DNA of 64,000 nucleotides, taken from positions 16,184,501 to 16,248,500 of the forward strand of contig JAKSXM010000007.1 in assembly GCA_022575985.1 (NCBI GenBank). The letters are read 5' to 3'. The position numbers and the translations under genes were made by a program. Shown here piece by piece: positions 1 to 14,200 of this stretch (the stretch's first letter is position 1; every line of letters begins with the position of its first letter). Below the pieces are notes generated by a model. It ran no database searches, was not told where the DNA came from, and saw nothing but the letters and a program-made list of their open reading frames with translations. Source of the stretch: Anagrus nilaparvatae (lineage: Eukaryota; Arthropoda; Insecta; Hymenoptera; Mymaridae).

Positions 1-831
1 CTTATTTTTTTAATTTCTATATAAATTAGAATTTTAAACAGAATATCGCAAACTTTATATTAAAAATATTTTCTTGGAAGAGATCAGGAATCAGGCAAAG
101 ACACATTTTCTCATCACTCATGAAGAAAATCTGTATAAAACTCTTGGCCATTAAAAATAATGCCCGAAATCGCAGATTATCTATAGTAATTTATTTATGA
201 CTTAAACCAGTCATTATATTTCTGGCGATTGGTTCTAAAATACCCAGATAGGTTAAAATTTCAGGTAAAGCAAGTTAACCGTCTACTATTAGTTTAATTA
301 TACAGGCATTTCGTAAATAGACAGTCTTTGAGTATATGTACTGGCATAGTACAATTTCATTTGGAACACACTATCTATTTACGGAATCTCTGTATTTATA
401 ATATTTTGAAGAACTGTTGATTCACCTAAACTGTTTCCTATACGAAAACCCAGGTACCATTATTAAATATTTAGTCTTTAATATTATAAAGCTATTCCTC
501 GGTATATTTTGCATATCATACCACGCTTTTGTACCTTTTTTATAATTCTAACCCCCTACCCTCCCTAAAAAAATAGAAAATTCTAGAACATGTACAAAGT
601 AGTTTATAATACGTTGCCTAATAGTAACAGAATTCATACGATATATTGCGAACTTTTGATTAACCAAACATAATTGCAATTGGACAGAACTACTTATGTA
701 AGGATGCTTACTAAGTCATATGTTAAGAGCCTTGGTGATCCTAATTTGTCTAGTATGGTTAACTAGAAAATGAAAATTTTTTAACCCGATGAAAATTTAG
801 GATAACTTTAAATACAACTCCAAAACCTGAT

Positions 832-1092
832 TAAAAATCGGTTTGTAAAAAACCTGATCCGACCTGAGAGGGGAGGGATTAAAAAATTTTCGTACGAAGG
901 TGAAAAAATTGTAACCACAAAAGACTTTGGCTAATGAATGTACATATCAAATGGAGCATATGTGCTAATCTGTACTTTTGGGAAATTAATTCGTGCCTAG
1001 TTATAAGCATCAAATTAACCTCCAAAAAATTGTTTAATCCCTACCCCCTCAAGTCGGATCAGGTTTTTTTACAAACCAATTTGGAATTAAAA
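832..1092. repeat. Hairpin MITE with ~65 bp inverted arms
   Basis: The left arm (about 832-890) contains cggtttgtaaaaaacctgat and then gggagggatt. The right arm (about 1025-1092) contains the reverse complement with few changes: aatccctacc, then cggatcaggt and acaaaccaat. The roughly 130 bp between them is unique. This is the structure of a non-autonomous inverted-repeat element. No clear target-site duplication was seen, and the borders are approximate. Confidence 0.6.
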
Positions 1093-2899
1093 ATATGCTT
1101 GATTCAGTAAAAAACCATCACAAGAGAATACTGGATAATTATAGAATATACCATACAAAGACTTTTGAAGGCTCTTACCTTACCTGTACTTCGATTTTTA
1201 GCTCTGCAGAACAACAAAATCGACCTATAATATATAAATATATGCGCAGAGCAATTAGGATCGACCTTGTTAAGTTTAAAAAATTTACTCTTGACCTAAA
1301 AATAATGAGTAAAAAATAAAAAATCTAACATAAATTGTTAAAAATTAAATTAGTTAAAATGATTTACCTGTTTGTACAAATAAACATTATTTATCTCATA
1401 CTTTTCTTATACAATTGTGTCTTGTTAATTTATTGTTATGTTTTGTAATCTTTATATTTTCTTGTTTGTATATTTATTTATAAAGGTTACATTTTATAGT
1501 GTATTTATGTTATATATACACAAATATATACGCAATACTCTAAGGTATTGTGCGAAAACAGAAGAGAAATAATAAGCAAGTAAGAAAAACAAAAAAAAAA
1601 AACAGAAAAGTTTAGAACAGAAGAGAAACGTCCAATTTAAGGATATTGCTGTTGATTCCCTCGTCAGAAAGTAACGAATATCCGCTTTTGTCTCTAGAGA
1701 TCTTCAGTCATTCACTCTTACATATTACAATATATATATAAAGTAAGAATATTGCAAATGAAAAAAAAAAAAAAGAAAAAGAAATATTAAGATTGATAGA
1801 AAGAAAGCGTAAAATAAGTATTTAAAAAAAAAAGAATGGGGGTGAGTAAAAGTAGAAAAAAATTATAACGTAAAGAAAAGGCGCGATTTCTAGGACGTTT
1901 ATACGGACGAGCAACTTTATATATCTATATTTAGAGGTTTTATAGAAATAAGAATAAAAAAAACGTTTTAGCTTCACTGACCCATGTAACGGTTCGGGCA
2001 GTTATAGTAGACTTATACTATCAGCGCTTAGTACTTTACAATCGAGGCTTTTATTGAAATCTCTTACTATTCTTATACTTTTTTTTTTTTCATTTCTTTT
2101 TATATATATAAACTCCAGAAGATAGAGAGACATTTTTATCTGTCGGATAAATTCTCTTGGATCTTGAATTCCCATATATAGATATATTATTATAACCTAT
2201 ATAAGCTTTATAAGACTTAGTGAACGAGTACATTTATCTATTCGCGAGGTTTTTTTTATCTTTTCGTTTTTTTTTTTATTTTTGGTGCCACTGCTTTTCA
2301 GACAGTTGGCCCATACTTGAAAATGGTAGAAAATATTCTATAAAAAACTGCACCCGATTTTATTATTAGGATAATAAAGATTGTATAATTCTTAGTATTC
2401 GTTCTTTATGCAGATAGAATATTTATATTGGTTGATTTAGGTAATGGTGGTTATGCAAAAATATTTTAGAATTTTTTTGTGTTTAGTATTTTAGATAAGT
2501 GAAATTTTATTTGTAAAGATTTCTTTAAGAAAAATTAATTAAAACATTTGAATTGGTAGATTAATGTGGAGCTTGAGGATACTAGAATTTTTGTGACCAG
2601 ATGATCTTCCTTTTTTTTTTCTATTTAAGATATGTTTTGTATCAACCAGGTTTTCAAAAAATGTGGATACTTGTGTAAGATCGACCAAAAACCAATTGGT
2701 TATAATATGTTTTTAACCTATTGCCCCCCCTCCCTCTTGGGGGTCAAAAAAAATTTTTCACATACTGACAAAAGAGAAAATTTTCTTTTTTCAGCGAGAC
2801 CAAGTTAGTAAAAGAAAATTTTTCGGAGAAAAAATTTTTTGAAATGTTTGGTGCTATATAATTGTGAAAAATTGTTTTTTCGATTTTTCAATTTATACT

Positions 2900-3220
2900 G
2901 AATTTATGCTGAAAAACTTATAACTGATTTGTGTAAATACAACCAAAATGCATGGAGCATATTTACTACAGCTGAGGGCTAGGTAAAATGCATAATGTTA
3001 CGCAACATTAAAATATAATTTGCTATTTTTATAATTTATAATTATCACCTTTATTAAGTGTTAAGATTCTATAACCAAATTATAAGTCCCTAAGCCCGGA
3101 TTATTCTAAATTCCTAAACTTGAAATATTCTAAGTCCCTAAATTGAAACTATTCTTAATCCCATTTGACCCTACCCCTTGATTTTTCGATTCCCAGGGTA
3201 TTCCTCACTATAAAAATTTT
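2900..3220. repeat. Dispersed repeat family R1, copy a
   Basis: This shares the R1 signature seen at several places in the window. That signature is a block resembling 'cttataactggtttgtgt' next to 'atggaaca/atggagca', followed by runs of the phrase 'taagtccctaaa' with 'gaaattattctaagtccc', and then a C-rich 'ccctacccc' stretch. It has no coding capacity. The borders are approximate because the copies are diverged. Confidence 0.5.
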
Positions 3221-5219
3221 CCATATTAATATTGGTCTTATTCCCCATCAAGAACAAGATTAGCTATTTTCTATTCGGTAATTTAATTTTGGCTTTAATT
3301 TGCTTCCGACTCATACTTAAAACTCTGAAAACTTATCTAATTATTTAACATCACGATTCCATCGGTATATGAGTGAGCATCGTCATTTTCCAGCATCCTC
3401 ACTTGATTACATGATGCTTGTCAGTCTTAAATGAGAAAATTGATTTGAATAACTCCGAATACCGTCTAAATCACTGGTTCTGATAATCTCCAGCAAGACT
3501 AGCCATTATCATTTATAAATTCTTATTTTATTTATCTATATGTATCTGTCAGATATCTGAGTCATAGAATATAATTCAATACCCAATTTCTCAAAATCTA
3601 TATTACCAATTAATATCTTGAAAATTTCAATCACTTAATTATTACTAAATTTCAAATAAAATTGTTAGATTAAAAATAATCTTATTTTGTCTTAAACTAA
3701 TAACACATAAAAAAAATTTTATCATAAAAAAAAAGAAATTTAAAATAAATCTATAAATTGGAGGTAAAAAAAATATAAATTTATATTATTTGTACTTGGT
3801 TTATATGTGACATAAAAAAAAAAAAAAAAAATAGAAGAAGAAAATTAAATGTGAAAAATCACACCCACACAAATTTAATAGTAAGGTTTTTTATTATATA
3901 TATCTACATACATTGAAACATTTACGATTTAAGCTTAAATATACTTATTCTATATAGACATTAAGATTAGGGGAATGTGTGATCCTTATTTTAATGCAAG
4001 CTTGTACGTTAAGATATGTAGACACTATATATTGAGATCGTACTATATGTGTGTGCTTGAGCAAAAAAAAAAATGAAACTTTTTTTTAGTATATAACTTC
4101 TAAAGGAATTTGGAAGAATATTCGAAGCCTCTTGAACGACTTTATGTCCCCTCGAGGCTTATCTTCTTCGTTTTTTTTTTCTTACTGAGCTTCTATACTT
4201 TTTTTACGTATCTTACTTTTTTATTCGATTTTTTTTTCTTCTCTTTTTTATAGATAAATTGATCATACGATTAATTTCTACTTTTTTTTTTGTGACTTGT
4301 TATCAATTTGATGCTGATCCATAAAAAAAAAAATAAAATATCGGTTTATTTCGTATAATTATTATTATTAAATAACTTTAAGAATTTTATTACTTATATA
4401 TTACCTATACCTTTTTTCTTATACTTTTTTTTTAATATTTTCAAGAAATAAAGAAAATGAAATAAAAAAAAAAAAAAATTTATTCTACTCTATAAAAGAT
4501 GAGTAAGCAAAAAATAAAAAAATATTTTATGTATTTATTGAAAAAAGAAAGAAAGTACAAGAAAAAATAATAATTTTTATATTTTATATTCATAAATATA
4601 GAAGAAAAAAAAATTGTAATGAACAATAATTACAGTAATAAAAAAAATTTTTTTTATTCGTGTTGAAATAATTTGATTATTTTTAGTATTTATAGCTTTT
4701 TTTTTTAATGTTTGATTAATTTAAAATTATGGTAGCAGCAAGTTTTTATTTTTTTTTTCTTAGTTTTATTATGATACTTTAATTACTTAATTATATTTTA
4801 AATAATGTCATTTTAAATCGGATATGATATCTGTAAATAATATATCGAGAAATGTTTTAAATTTAAAGTAAGGTATTTGTATTTGTATCAGTGCATGAAC
4901 GGTTAAAGATTTTCGATTTAATAGACAGAAAAGTTTTACATTTAAGTAACAAGATATGTGGGTGAAATTAAATAAAACTAGTTTCAAATTGCTGGGTGTG
5001 TCTTCAAATCAGTTAAACAGTATTTTTTTCCAAAAGTACTACTAAAAATAAGCCTCAAAGGTAATTTTTAATTTCTAAAATTCAATTTTCGATTTTTTTG
5101 GCAGCCATTTTTATTTTTTCGTATTAAAAAAAAAAAAAAAACACACACAGCTAATGAAACGCGTAAATTTTCTATGAAATGAGATTCTGGAGTCCAAACT
5201 CCGCATGCGCGAGAAATAC

Positions 5220-6160
5220 GATTTCTATTTGGCGCCATCTACAAATGCCGTAAATGGGGGTCGCAACCGCAAGCACAGCCGCTACGCAATATGCAGAGAC
5301 CGAAAATCGAGTTGTACGCATTGTATTGCGGCTGCGCTTGTGGTTGCGATACGTTTCTAGAATCAGCCTAAGACTCCATCTACAAAAGCCTTAATGGGGG
5401 TCGCAACCACAAGCGTGAGCGCAACGCAATGCGTAGAAGCCAATTTTTTCTCATGCGCAACTCGAAATACACAAAATCTTCTTCTGCGCATTGCGTTGCG
5501 CTTGGGTTTGCGGTGCGCCTCGGTTTTAGGCTGATTCTACAAACCCCATAAAAGGGGGTCGCAACCGCAAGCGTTAGCGCAACGCAATGCGCAGAAACCA
5601 ATTTTGGCTCCTGCGCAACTCCAAATACACAAAATCTTCTTCTGCGCATTGCGTTGCGCTCACGCTTGCGGTGCGCCTCGGTTTTATGGTTTCTGTAGAT
5701 GGGGCCTTCCAAGGGAGTGAAGAATGCATCTTACGCATATCCTTTGGCATCGGGCCAAAGGATTATGTGGCAACTCTACCTTGCATTATCGACAATGAAA
5801 TCATCGATCATAGTGAACTACAATCCACGATTGCACGGCCAATGATGCAAGGTCCTAACCATTAAACTCCCCTCCCTATTACTTTCGATACATGCATGCG
5901 CTTGTGGTTGCGACCCCCATTTACGGCGTTTGTAGAACCACTCTTTCGGTTTCTGTAGATGGAGCCTAAGGGTGATTCTACAGACCTCCGTAAACGCAAA
6001 CCGCAGCCGTAACGCAATGCGCACAACACAACACGCATGTGCACAACTCGATTTTGGTTTGTGCGCATTGCGTTGCGGCTACGGTTTTGCGTTTACGGAG
6101 GTCTGTAGAATCACCCTAACCATAAGTATAGCCATAGCGCAAAAAAATATATAAATCACA
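5220..6160. repeat. Cluster of GC-rich palindromic MITEs
   Basis: A GC-rich island stands out in AT-rich DNA. It is built from repeated inverted modules carrying gcgcaacgcaatgcgcagaa and its complement. The modules sit at about 5240-5360, 5390-5540, 5550-5700, 5890-5960 and 5970-6116, each a left arm, a short loop and a complementary right arm. The outer arms at about 5240 and 5890 also pair (gggggtcgcaaccgcaagc with gcttgtggttgcgaccccc), which suggests insertions nested within an older copy. Short open frames on both strands here are by-products of the GC-rich arms and are not genes. A similar cluster lies at 27.78-28.40 kb. Confidence 0.75.
5970..6116. mobile_element. PIF/Harbinger-like palindromic MITE, TAA target site
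   Basis: This 147 bp element starts gggtgattctacagacctcc and ends with the exact complement. It is flanked by TAA on both sides (5967-5969 and 6117-6119). The arms are nearly perfect for about 58 bp and enclose a loop of about 30 bp. A 3-bp TAA/TTA duplication with GGG..CCC ends is typical of PIF/Harbinger-mobilised MITEs. The assignment rests on those ends only; there is no transposase here. Confidence 0.75.
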
Positions 6161-9100
6161 TTTTACGGATTCATCACGAAATTTAAGGGAAATTTCCTAT
6201 GAGAATCTAGGAAGATATAATTTTTCATGATAAAATACGTATTTAAGAGAAAAAATACGAAAAATTAGCTGCTAATTTTAAAAAATCACCAAAAAGTAAA
6301 AATGGTTGCAAAAAATCGAGAATTGAATTTTATAGGGACTAAAAATTGTCATAGAGTTTTATTTTTATTAGTTACTATTTTGAACCGATTTGAAGACTCG
6401 GACAAGAGTTTGAAACTCGTTTGAATTAATTTACCCACATATTTTGTTACTTAATTATAAAATTATTAACCTATTTATTAAATATTGCACTTTAATGAAA
6501 ATATTTTCAAAAGTTATAAAAATTTAACAATAAACACTTCGTTCTACCACCGTATTTAAATTCCTTTAAAATGATGCTGCCAACTTTAAATCTCAAAATT
6601 AGAATCATCTATTATACCTCAACTTCCCCTATAATTAAATACATTTAGATATACATAAAAGATAAATCTACTTTAAAATAAAAAAAAAAAATTCAAGAAA
6701 TTTCATTAAAGAGCTTTCACTTAAATGTTATAGTAAAACATTTTGAAAATAGTTTCTGCTTTCAAACGTAGAATATCACTAGCATAAAATACAAAGTCTT
6801 AAAGTTTTTTTTTTATTTTTCAAAAAAATATGCACAATGTTTGTGGCATACACAGCCGTTACATAGAATTTTATTTTTTTTTTCCTCTCACTATTTTTTT
6901 TTTTTTTTTTTTTTTATTTCTGACTGTCAATTCAAATTCTGTCTCAAGGATTTCGTCCTTTTTACACTATATCTTAAAGAAACATCTATAATTCAGTATC
7001 TTAAGATAGAAAATTTGTGAGAAAGCAAGAAGATGTTTTACGTCTCGCTGTTGTTATGTATAAAAAAAAAGCATCAGAAAAAATTTAGAACAGAATTGAA
7101 AAAATACCTCAGATTTAAAGAAAGAAAAAGATTTTTCAATAAAAAATAAAACACAAGAAATTTCTTCCTAATAATAAAAAAAAAAAAAATTCTAATAAAT
7201 CAAAAATCAAGGCAAAAATTTAAAAAATTGTTATTTGATTAGTATCAAATAAAAATTATTTACTGAATTTACTAAACAGTACAAATTTATTTTCTATTTC
7301 TTCGCTTTAAATTATCTAGATTAAAAAACCCTTTTCGCAACATTTGTAAAGAATTTAATTACATTTTTTTTTTCATTTCATTCTTTTTTTTTTTATCGTG
7401 TAATGAAAAAATTATTTATTTTATTTGTTGTATAAAATAAAATTCTTGGAAAATAAATAACGAAAATTAAATTTAAATTATTTATTAGTTTTTTTTTAAA
7501 TTATTTATTCGTACGAATGATAAAACTAAAATTAATCAAAATATTTATAAATTTTTTGCAAATAAATAGTACAATTTAAATTTCACATGAATTTTATGTT
7601 ACAAAAAATAAATATTCTGTACAAAGGTTCTGTATTCCGAGTAATACTCAAATAACATTCAATAAAACTTAAATAACAGGGTAAGAAGTATAATAGCTGT
7701 CGTTAAAAAGGAGTAAATTGAAGCAAACAATCAAAATAATTAATAAAGTCAAAAGACCTAAGCTTAACAAACTAATTGCATAAGCTCACAGAAACGAAAA
7801 CATGAATTTAGGTATATTAAAACGTACCCAAAATTAATACAGTTGACATTAAATATCTTAATAAAACCTTTAGTATAAAACATGAAATCAATCAAATGGG
7901 TAGTTTTGGGTTGATCTATTTTTCTCAAATAATAATAGTAAAGTCAGAAAATAAAATATAATTGAAATTTTCTGTTTTAGTGCATAATTTACAGTTTACA
8001 TAATACAATAAATGTATATTTGTATTATTGTCTGACATTAATAAAATAATTGTAGCTCTTAACGACTTTAAATCTATTATCAACGAATTATGAGTTTCCA
8101 TAATTATATTTTCAAGTGACTGAAATAATTAGCTTCACATGCACTAACGAATTAAGTTTGTTTCTATGAAAATGATTTATAATTGTGAGAATAATCTCTA
8201 AACGTGTAATTTTAGAGATAATGAACTTTGTTATATTTTGTATTATACATGATGCGTTAAAAGAAGGTTTCTATATTTTAAAGTGGGCTTTATATTCATA
8301 AATCTTGTTATTTAGCTACTATTTTTGAGGTAATTTTTTTTTTAATTGTATCTGTGAGATTAAAACTTTTTTTCTTTATCGTTTTATACAAAATCAAATC
8401 GAAAAATTAAGCTTTATATGCACATTGTTTGAAGAAAATAAGTGCCATACTTACCATAAAATAAGATTTTCTTATGAGATTTTAATTTCTCGTATAAATG
8501 GCAACTTATTGCACTGGGTAATCAATAACTAGCATATTTTTTAATTAGTTTTTGTTGACAATGTATATAAATAAGAGATTTTTTTTCTTTTTTGTAACCT
8601 AAACTTTTCTTATTAAAAAGGTCTGTATTATTTATTTGCTTTAAATTAATTGACTCTAAAGGCGTCTTTAATCTTTATGCATTTAATCAACGTATTGACT
8701 AATCATAAAAAGTTTATTTATTTATAAATTTTTTTCTTTTTAATTGCTAATTTTAGATAAATATAAAAGATTCCACACTAACTTTGCCTAATTTGGACTA
8801 AAATTTTAGATCATATTAAGAATGAATTCCAACTTTGCCCGATCTGGACGAAAGGATCACGGAAATGGGCCAAAAATATTTTTTTCGAAAGTCTAACTAA
8901 AAAGTCTTTCCAGTAATTTTTATTTAAATTTTTAGCGTTCAGTGTTTAACTCTCAATTTTTGACAGCAATTTTTATGTTTTTGGCCTTTTGTTTTAAATT
9001 AGTTCAAAATTTGCTTATATTAGCTGCAAAATACTTATTTTAAGGTAAAATATATTTTTATTCTAGGTTTATTAAGAAGAAATTTCCTTTCAAACTCTAT

Positions 9101-12100
9101 TCCGAGGTCAAAAAAATTTTTGGACTACGCTCACACAAGAAAATCATTATTTGAATTTTATTCTTTTCTTAAACAAAATTTTCAAAAATTTTTTATTTGA
9201 AAATACAAAGTTAAGACATAAATATAAAATTTGCAATATTTTCACACAAATCCTTTGAAAGACATTATAATTTACATGCCTACATAAGATTTCATGAAGA
9301 GTTTGAATCTGAATCCAGATTTTCATTTTGTGACGTGATCCAGCGAGTAATTGTAAAATTTTAAAAAGTTGCATTTTAGAAATCATCATTTTTTGTCTGG
9401 AGCATTTAGGCACGGTTATTTCAGGGATATTATGTTTATTTGTAACAAAAGATTATAAAATAAGAAATTCAAGGCAAATTAAAATGATAACGAACCTGCA
9501 TATTTTGAGACATAATTTTGTATATGCTCAAAAAACAAACTGTCAATAATGATATCCTAGTGCATACGCAGTCCAAATCAACTTTTGAATCTTGGAGTTA
9601 AATTTTACGGAAAATTTTTTAAATTTAAGCACTTATATAAAAATATTTTTCACTATTTATAAGTATTTGGTAGAAAAAATAAACAAATTTTGAACTAATT
9701 CAAATCAATGGGCCGAAAATCCAAAAATACATCCCAAAAATTGAAAACTGAACCTACAAAACTAGGAGTTATTGGAAGAATTTATTTTTAGTTAAATTTA
9801 AAAAAAATATTTTTGACCAATTTCTTTTATCCTTCAGTTCAACTTCAATGTATAACCCCTGACTTTATTCGTTCAAATTTTATAAACCTGTTAGTTTTGT
9901 ACTACTCATTTTTAATGGCAGCTAGTATATAAGCCTAATATTGAACTTAGCCTAATTTTCGTTAGGAAAATGTAACAAAACTAATATTGAAAACTAAATT
10001 TCTAAAGTTTACGGAGATTCAAAATAACTTTCTCAGGTATACAACGAGTACAAAAAATTTAGAAACAAGTCTTACGCCCTTGTTTTCAATTTCTACACAT
10101 GAAAGAGCACATGTTAACAAAAACCCTGAAGTAAAATCAACGCATTTTTACAATAAAAAAAAATTAAATAAATAATAAACCCTAGAAAATCAAATTTTCG
10201 ATGTAGTTATTAACAGCAATTGCAAAAAAAATATTAATTACAAAAAATACAACTGACGAAATTTATTTTTAATTACTCAACCATAATAAAAATAAGTATA
10301 TAACATGGATGTAATTTTAATTACATAAAACTAATAAATAAACAGGTCAATGATTTTTTCCAATAAGTGCAAAATATTAAAATAAAAAAAAATAAATAAA
10401 ATTGTACCTATAATATTAAAAAAAAAAGGTAAGAAACATAAAACATATGCAAGAAAAAAAAATATAAACTGAAAATTAAAATTACTGAGGAACCTCACAT
10501 ACCTATACACTTGAGAATATACATTCGACCGCACTCAAGTATTTGAAAAAAAAAATATATTATTTAGAAATAAATATAGGCAAGAGAAATTACTTTATAT
10601 ATATTTTTTTTATTTTTATTTTTATTTGATTCGACATAGGTTGTATATATATATATATAACTTGGGTAGCAGTTGCAGTTTCGACTTTTCTATTTATTGC
10701 TTACATGAACCTTCTTCTTCTTTGAAAATCGACCAATTCTTTATAAATGTGGGATATATATATATATATATTTGTATATATGAAAAAGAAAAATAAGATA
10801 TCGAAAATAGAAAACAGATGAAGGTGTATTTTCTGTATTTTATAACAATTTTATTAATACCTCATAGTAAATGTAACAATCGAGAAGATGAAATTTCCAA
10901 TTTTAACTAAAATTACATACTTTTTATAATTAAATTTTTAATCATATATAAAATTTCATATTTATTATTATCTTTTTTAATCAGTGTATCTTAAATTCAA
11001 TTTTGAGTTTTTTTCTTTTTTATGCATGAAATTTATGCATAATATTTTATTTTTTTCTTATTTTAGAAAAAAAGAAAAATTCTGACTTCTGTAACTTACT
11101 GTGTATAAGAAAAAGATAACAGCTTATATATATATATATATATGTAGAAAAAATTTTATGCAATGCACTGAAGTAGAAAAGTTTACTTACAAAACAAAAG
11201 GTTAATAAAGTTTCATTTTTCTTTCAAAATTTATCATCGTACTTTTTTTTTACAGCGAAAAACTTATATACCTAATATAAACTTTTTTTTTATAAATAAT
11301 AATTTGATTGATTTTTTTTTGTTTATTTAATATGTGTATCTTATTTTGAGATCATTTTGTTATTTTCTAAAGTCGTATTGGTTTGTATGGAATAAGAATA
11401 ATATAATAGGATTCAGCATATTAGAACAACGCCACGAAGCTAAGCTGATAAAAAACTGAGTAATTTTTTTTTTTTTAAGGACTTTTCCATTTTTTGACCT
11501 GACAAACAATTTCATCTACATACATGAAGTAATCATGCGTAAAATTTAGTATTTAAAATTTTTTTCGAATGTTAAACATAAATTGTTTGCAATTTAAAAT
11601 TACTTTGACTAATAAAGTTACAAAATATTTTATTAATAAAATGAAATTAATTATTCTTTGAAAATATAGAGTAATTAAAATAAAATCGAAGATGAAGAAG
11701 AAGAAGGTATACGAGTCTTAATTAAATTATTCTTTATTATTAAAATATACATCAATAACTGTTAACAACCTTTAGTAGTTCGAACATCACTAATTTTAAG
11801 GAAAATGCAGTAGAGCTCAAAGGAGTAGCGAGAGAAAGAGATATGACTCGAAACTGCTGAAAATAATTAGCACCGTCATTTTAATTATTTTAGTAATTGA
11901 GTAGTAGTATCGTAAATATAATTTTCAAAACCTTATATATAATATACAGTTTCAAAAGTTATCTTCATACATGTCAACAAACTCTATTCATCTTCTTTAT
12001 AAATATCAACCTTATTGCAATATATGAACGTAAAAAAAAAAACACATGTAAAAGTGAAAATTTACGCTATAACATGAGTGTTCAGAATTTTCTGCCATGT

Positions 12101-12939
12101 CATACTTTAAAAAGTTTAGTGCTTTTAAAATGCTCTTGTGCAGCATGCCATGAGTAATTCGATTATATATATATATATATATACTGCCTCCAAATATATA
12201 TGGAAAAAAGTTTAAGTATTTGAAAAAAAAAAGAAAGTTAAAAAAACTTACGTTTACTAGGATGAGCACTAAAATAAAAAAGGGAAATGTAAAAGGATAG
12301 AGAAGTTAAGGTTGAGATCGTGTTTAGTCAAAGAAACTTGTCGATTTTTTATTTCGTCTGTAAACTTGTTTCTCTTTAAAAAAGATCAAGCTACTGACTT
12401 TATTCCCTTAGCCTTTTTCTTTTCCGTTTCATCTCTTGTGTAATTCCATTGATTCTGACCGGCACTTCTGAATCTCTAATGTGTATTTTTTTTACTGACC
12501 TTCTTAATGTATATCAATGTAATTTTATTTTTTTTGTATTTTTAATCCGTTTTTATACATATAATGAACCTATTAATGTTCAAGTAATTTAAAAAAAAGT
12601 AAAATTTTTTTTTTCTCAATTCTTGTTTCTCAATTTTTTAAAAGGCCATTATTTTTTAGCAGATTGGAAAAAAATTCATTTTTAATCGTAGTACCTGAAA
12701 GTTCTTTTTTACTATTACCAATGCTGTTTCAATTTATAGTTGATCCGAGTTCAAATTCTCCATTATTAAAGCTACTTCCGGATAAGTATGGTGATTTGGC
12801 CCCCGAAGCAATAAGTAGTAGCATCCGAAAATTTATCAAAAAACTGACTGATTCCCGTGGGAATTAGACCTCTAGGTAACGACAGGTTCCTGAAAACCTA
12901 ATAAAACGTTTTTTTGGGTGTTTAGATTTTATTTAATTT

Positions 12940-13225
12940 TTTCGATGATCTTGAAGTAAGGAGGGGAGTGAAAAAAAAGACGTTTTCACAGAAGAAGTGA
13001 AAATTTGACGTTTTTTTTGGTTGTGAAAAAGTGTCATTTTTAGGGGGGGGGGGGGGATTTTGAATAATTTGAAATGGGATAAGAACAAGAACTTAGAATA
13101 CTTTAAATTTACGGAGTTATATTAATTTATATTCAGATACAAATTTCGATTCTGATTTTATGAATGAAAATGTTCCATAATTGTTGGTTCTGTAAACACA
13201 AAACCAGTTATAAGTTTTTCTGGTC
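12940..13225. repeat. Dispersed repeat family R1, copy b
   Basis: This copy runs in the opposite sense to copy a. It has a G-run near 13040-13055, the block 'gaacttagaatactttaaat', and then 'gttccataattgttggttct' followed by 'ccagttataagttttt'. It is non-coding with approximate borders. Confidence 0.5.
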
Positions 13226-13234
13226 AACGGCCAG

Positions 13235-13405
13235 AAAGCACGTATTTACCGGCAACTATGCGGCCAAAAAAGACGTGTTTTGTCGCAACTGATGCAGAAA
13301 AATTTTATGTGGCCCTTGTCCATAAATAAAGAATGTCCCAAATCGCCGTTTACTATCCTTGGCTTCACCTTGGAAGGTAATTTACATTAGATTTGGACCA
13401 TTTTT
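13235..13405. repeat. Dispersed repeat family R2 ('cccaaatcgc'), copy a
   Basis: The sequence contains 'cggccagaaagcacg', 'tgtggccc', 'gaatgtcccaaatcgc' and 'ggaaggtaatttac' in the same order as at 56830-56985 and, reversed, at 40437-40650. The three copies define a small family with GGCC-containing ends and a conserved internal 'cccaaatcgc' block. No coding capacity is supported. Confidence 0.55.
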
Positions 13406-13807
13406 CTATACACGAACCGTAAATATACTATTTATTTATATACCTGCAAATAATTAAAATATTTCATAATATTATTTACATTTTAACTTATTAAAATATA
13501 TAAATATCTTAGTTACTTTAATTATATATAATATAATGATTTTTTTATAAAAAATTTCAATATTAATAAAAGGTGCATTTATAATTTTAGTTATAACGTA
13601 CGCTTTTATCAAATTTCATATAAAATCAAAAAGCTGAGGTTTAATTATTTACCTAAATAATTTTATTCGTACATGGAATTATCTACAGTATATTTCGAGC
13701 GTAATTATTTATTTTTTAATAAAATTTTCAGAGAATTCCACATACAATAATTTCCAAGAAATTTTTACCCTCATGATAATCAAATAAATGGTAGTTTTTT
13801 TGCAGTA

Positions 13808-14200
13808 CACTGGAACCTCGATTATCCGGACCTCAATTATACGGATTCTGGATCAACCGAATTGGCATTTTAGTCACAAATAAAAAAAAATTCTTATTTT
13901 TTTTCTTCAATTTATGTAAAAGTTATTTTTAACTCACAATAAGGAGAATATACAAATCAATTTTTTTATAAAAAGTAGTAGTATTTACATTACATTTCTG
14001 GCAAATTTTTTCAAATAAAGTTTTTTTTTAGATCCATGTTAAAACGAAAAAAAATTTTAATCCCTAAAAATAAACTTTTAATCACCCTAACAATTTTTTT
14101 ATTTTATGGGCAAATTTTTTTATTTTTCCGTATTAACCGGATTTTCAGACATCCGGATCGGGGTTAGTCTCACTTAGTCCGGATAATCGAGGTTCCAGTG
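13808..14200. mobile_element. TA-flanked MITE with pogo/Tc1-mariner-like ends
   Basis: This 393 bp element starts cactggaacctcgattatcc and ends with the complement ggataatcgaggttccagtg. TA dinucleotides lie on both sides (13806-13807 and 14201-14202). Terminal repeats of this type with 'cctcgattatccgg' are characteristic of pogo-like elements of the Tc1/mariner superfamily. The interior is AT-rich with no transposase, so it is non-autonomous. A second internal inverted pair ('ttatacggatt' / 'tattaaccggattt') is also visible. Confidence 0.85.

Noticed and set aside
1095..1319. 74-codon frame after the 832-1092 hairpin
   Set aside because: No motif, no conserved context, and AT-driven composition.
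5380..6154. Several overlapping open frames of 60-110 codons on both strands
   Set aside because: They lie on GC-rich inverted MITE arms, repeat the same words in each copy and have no domain; their openness comes from composition.
12664..12867. 67-codon frame on plus strand with a varied, protein-like sequence
   Set aside because: No motif, no partner exon and no splice or start context was recognised. It could be a transposon scrap, but this cannot be supported.
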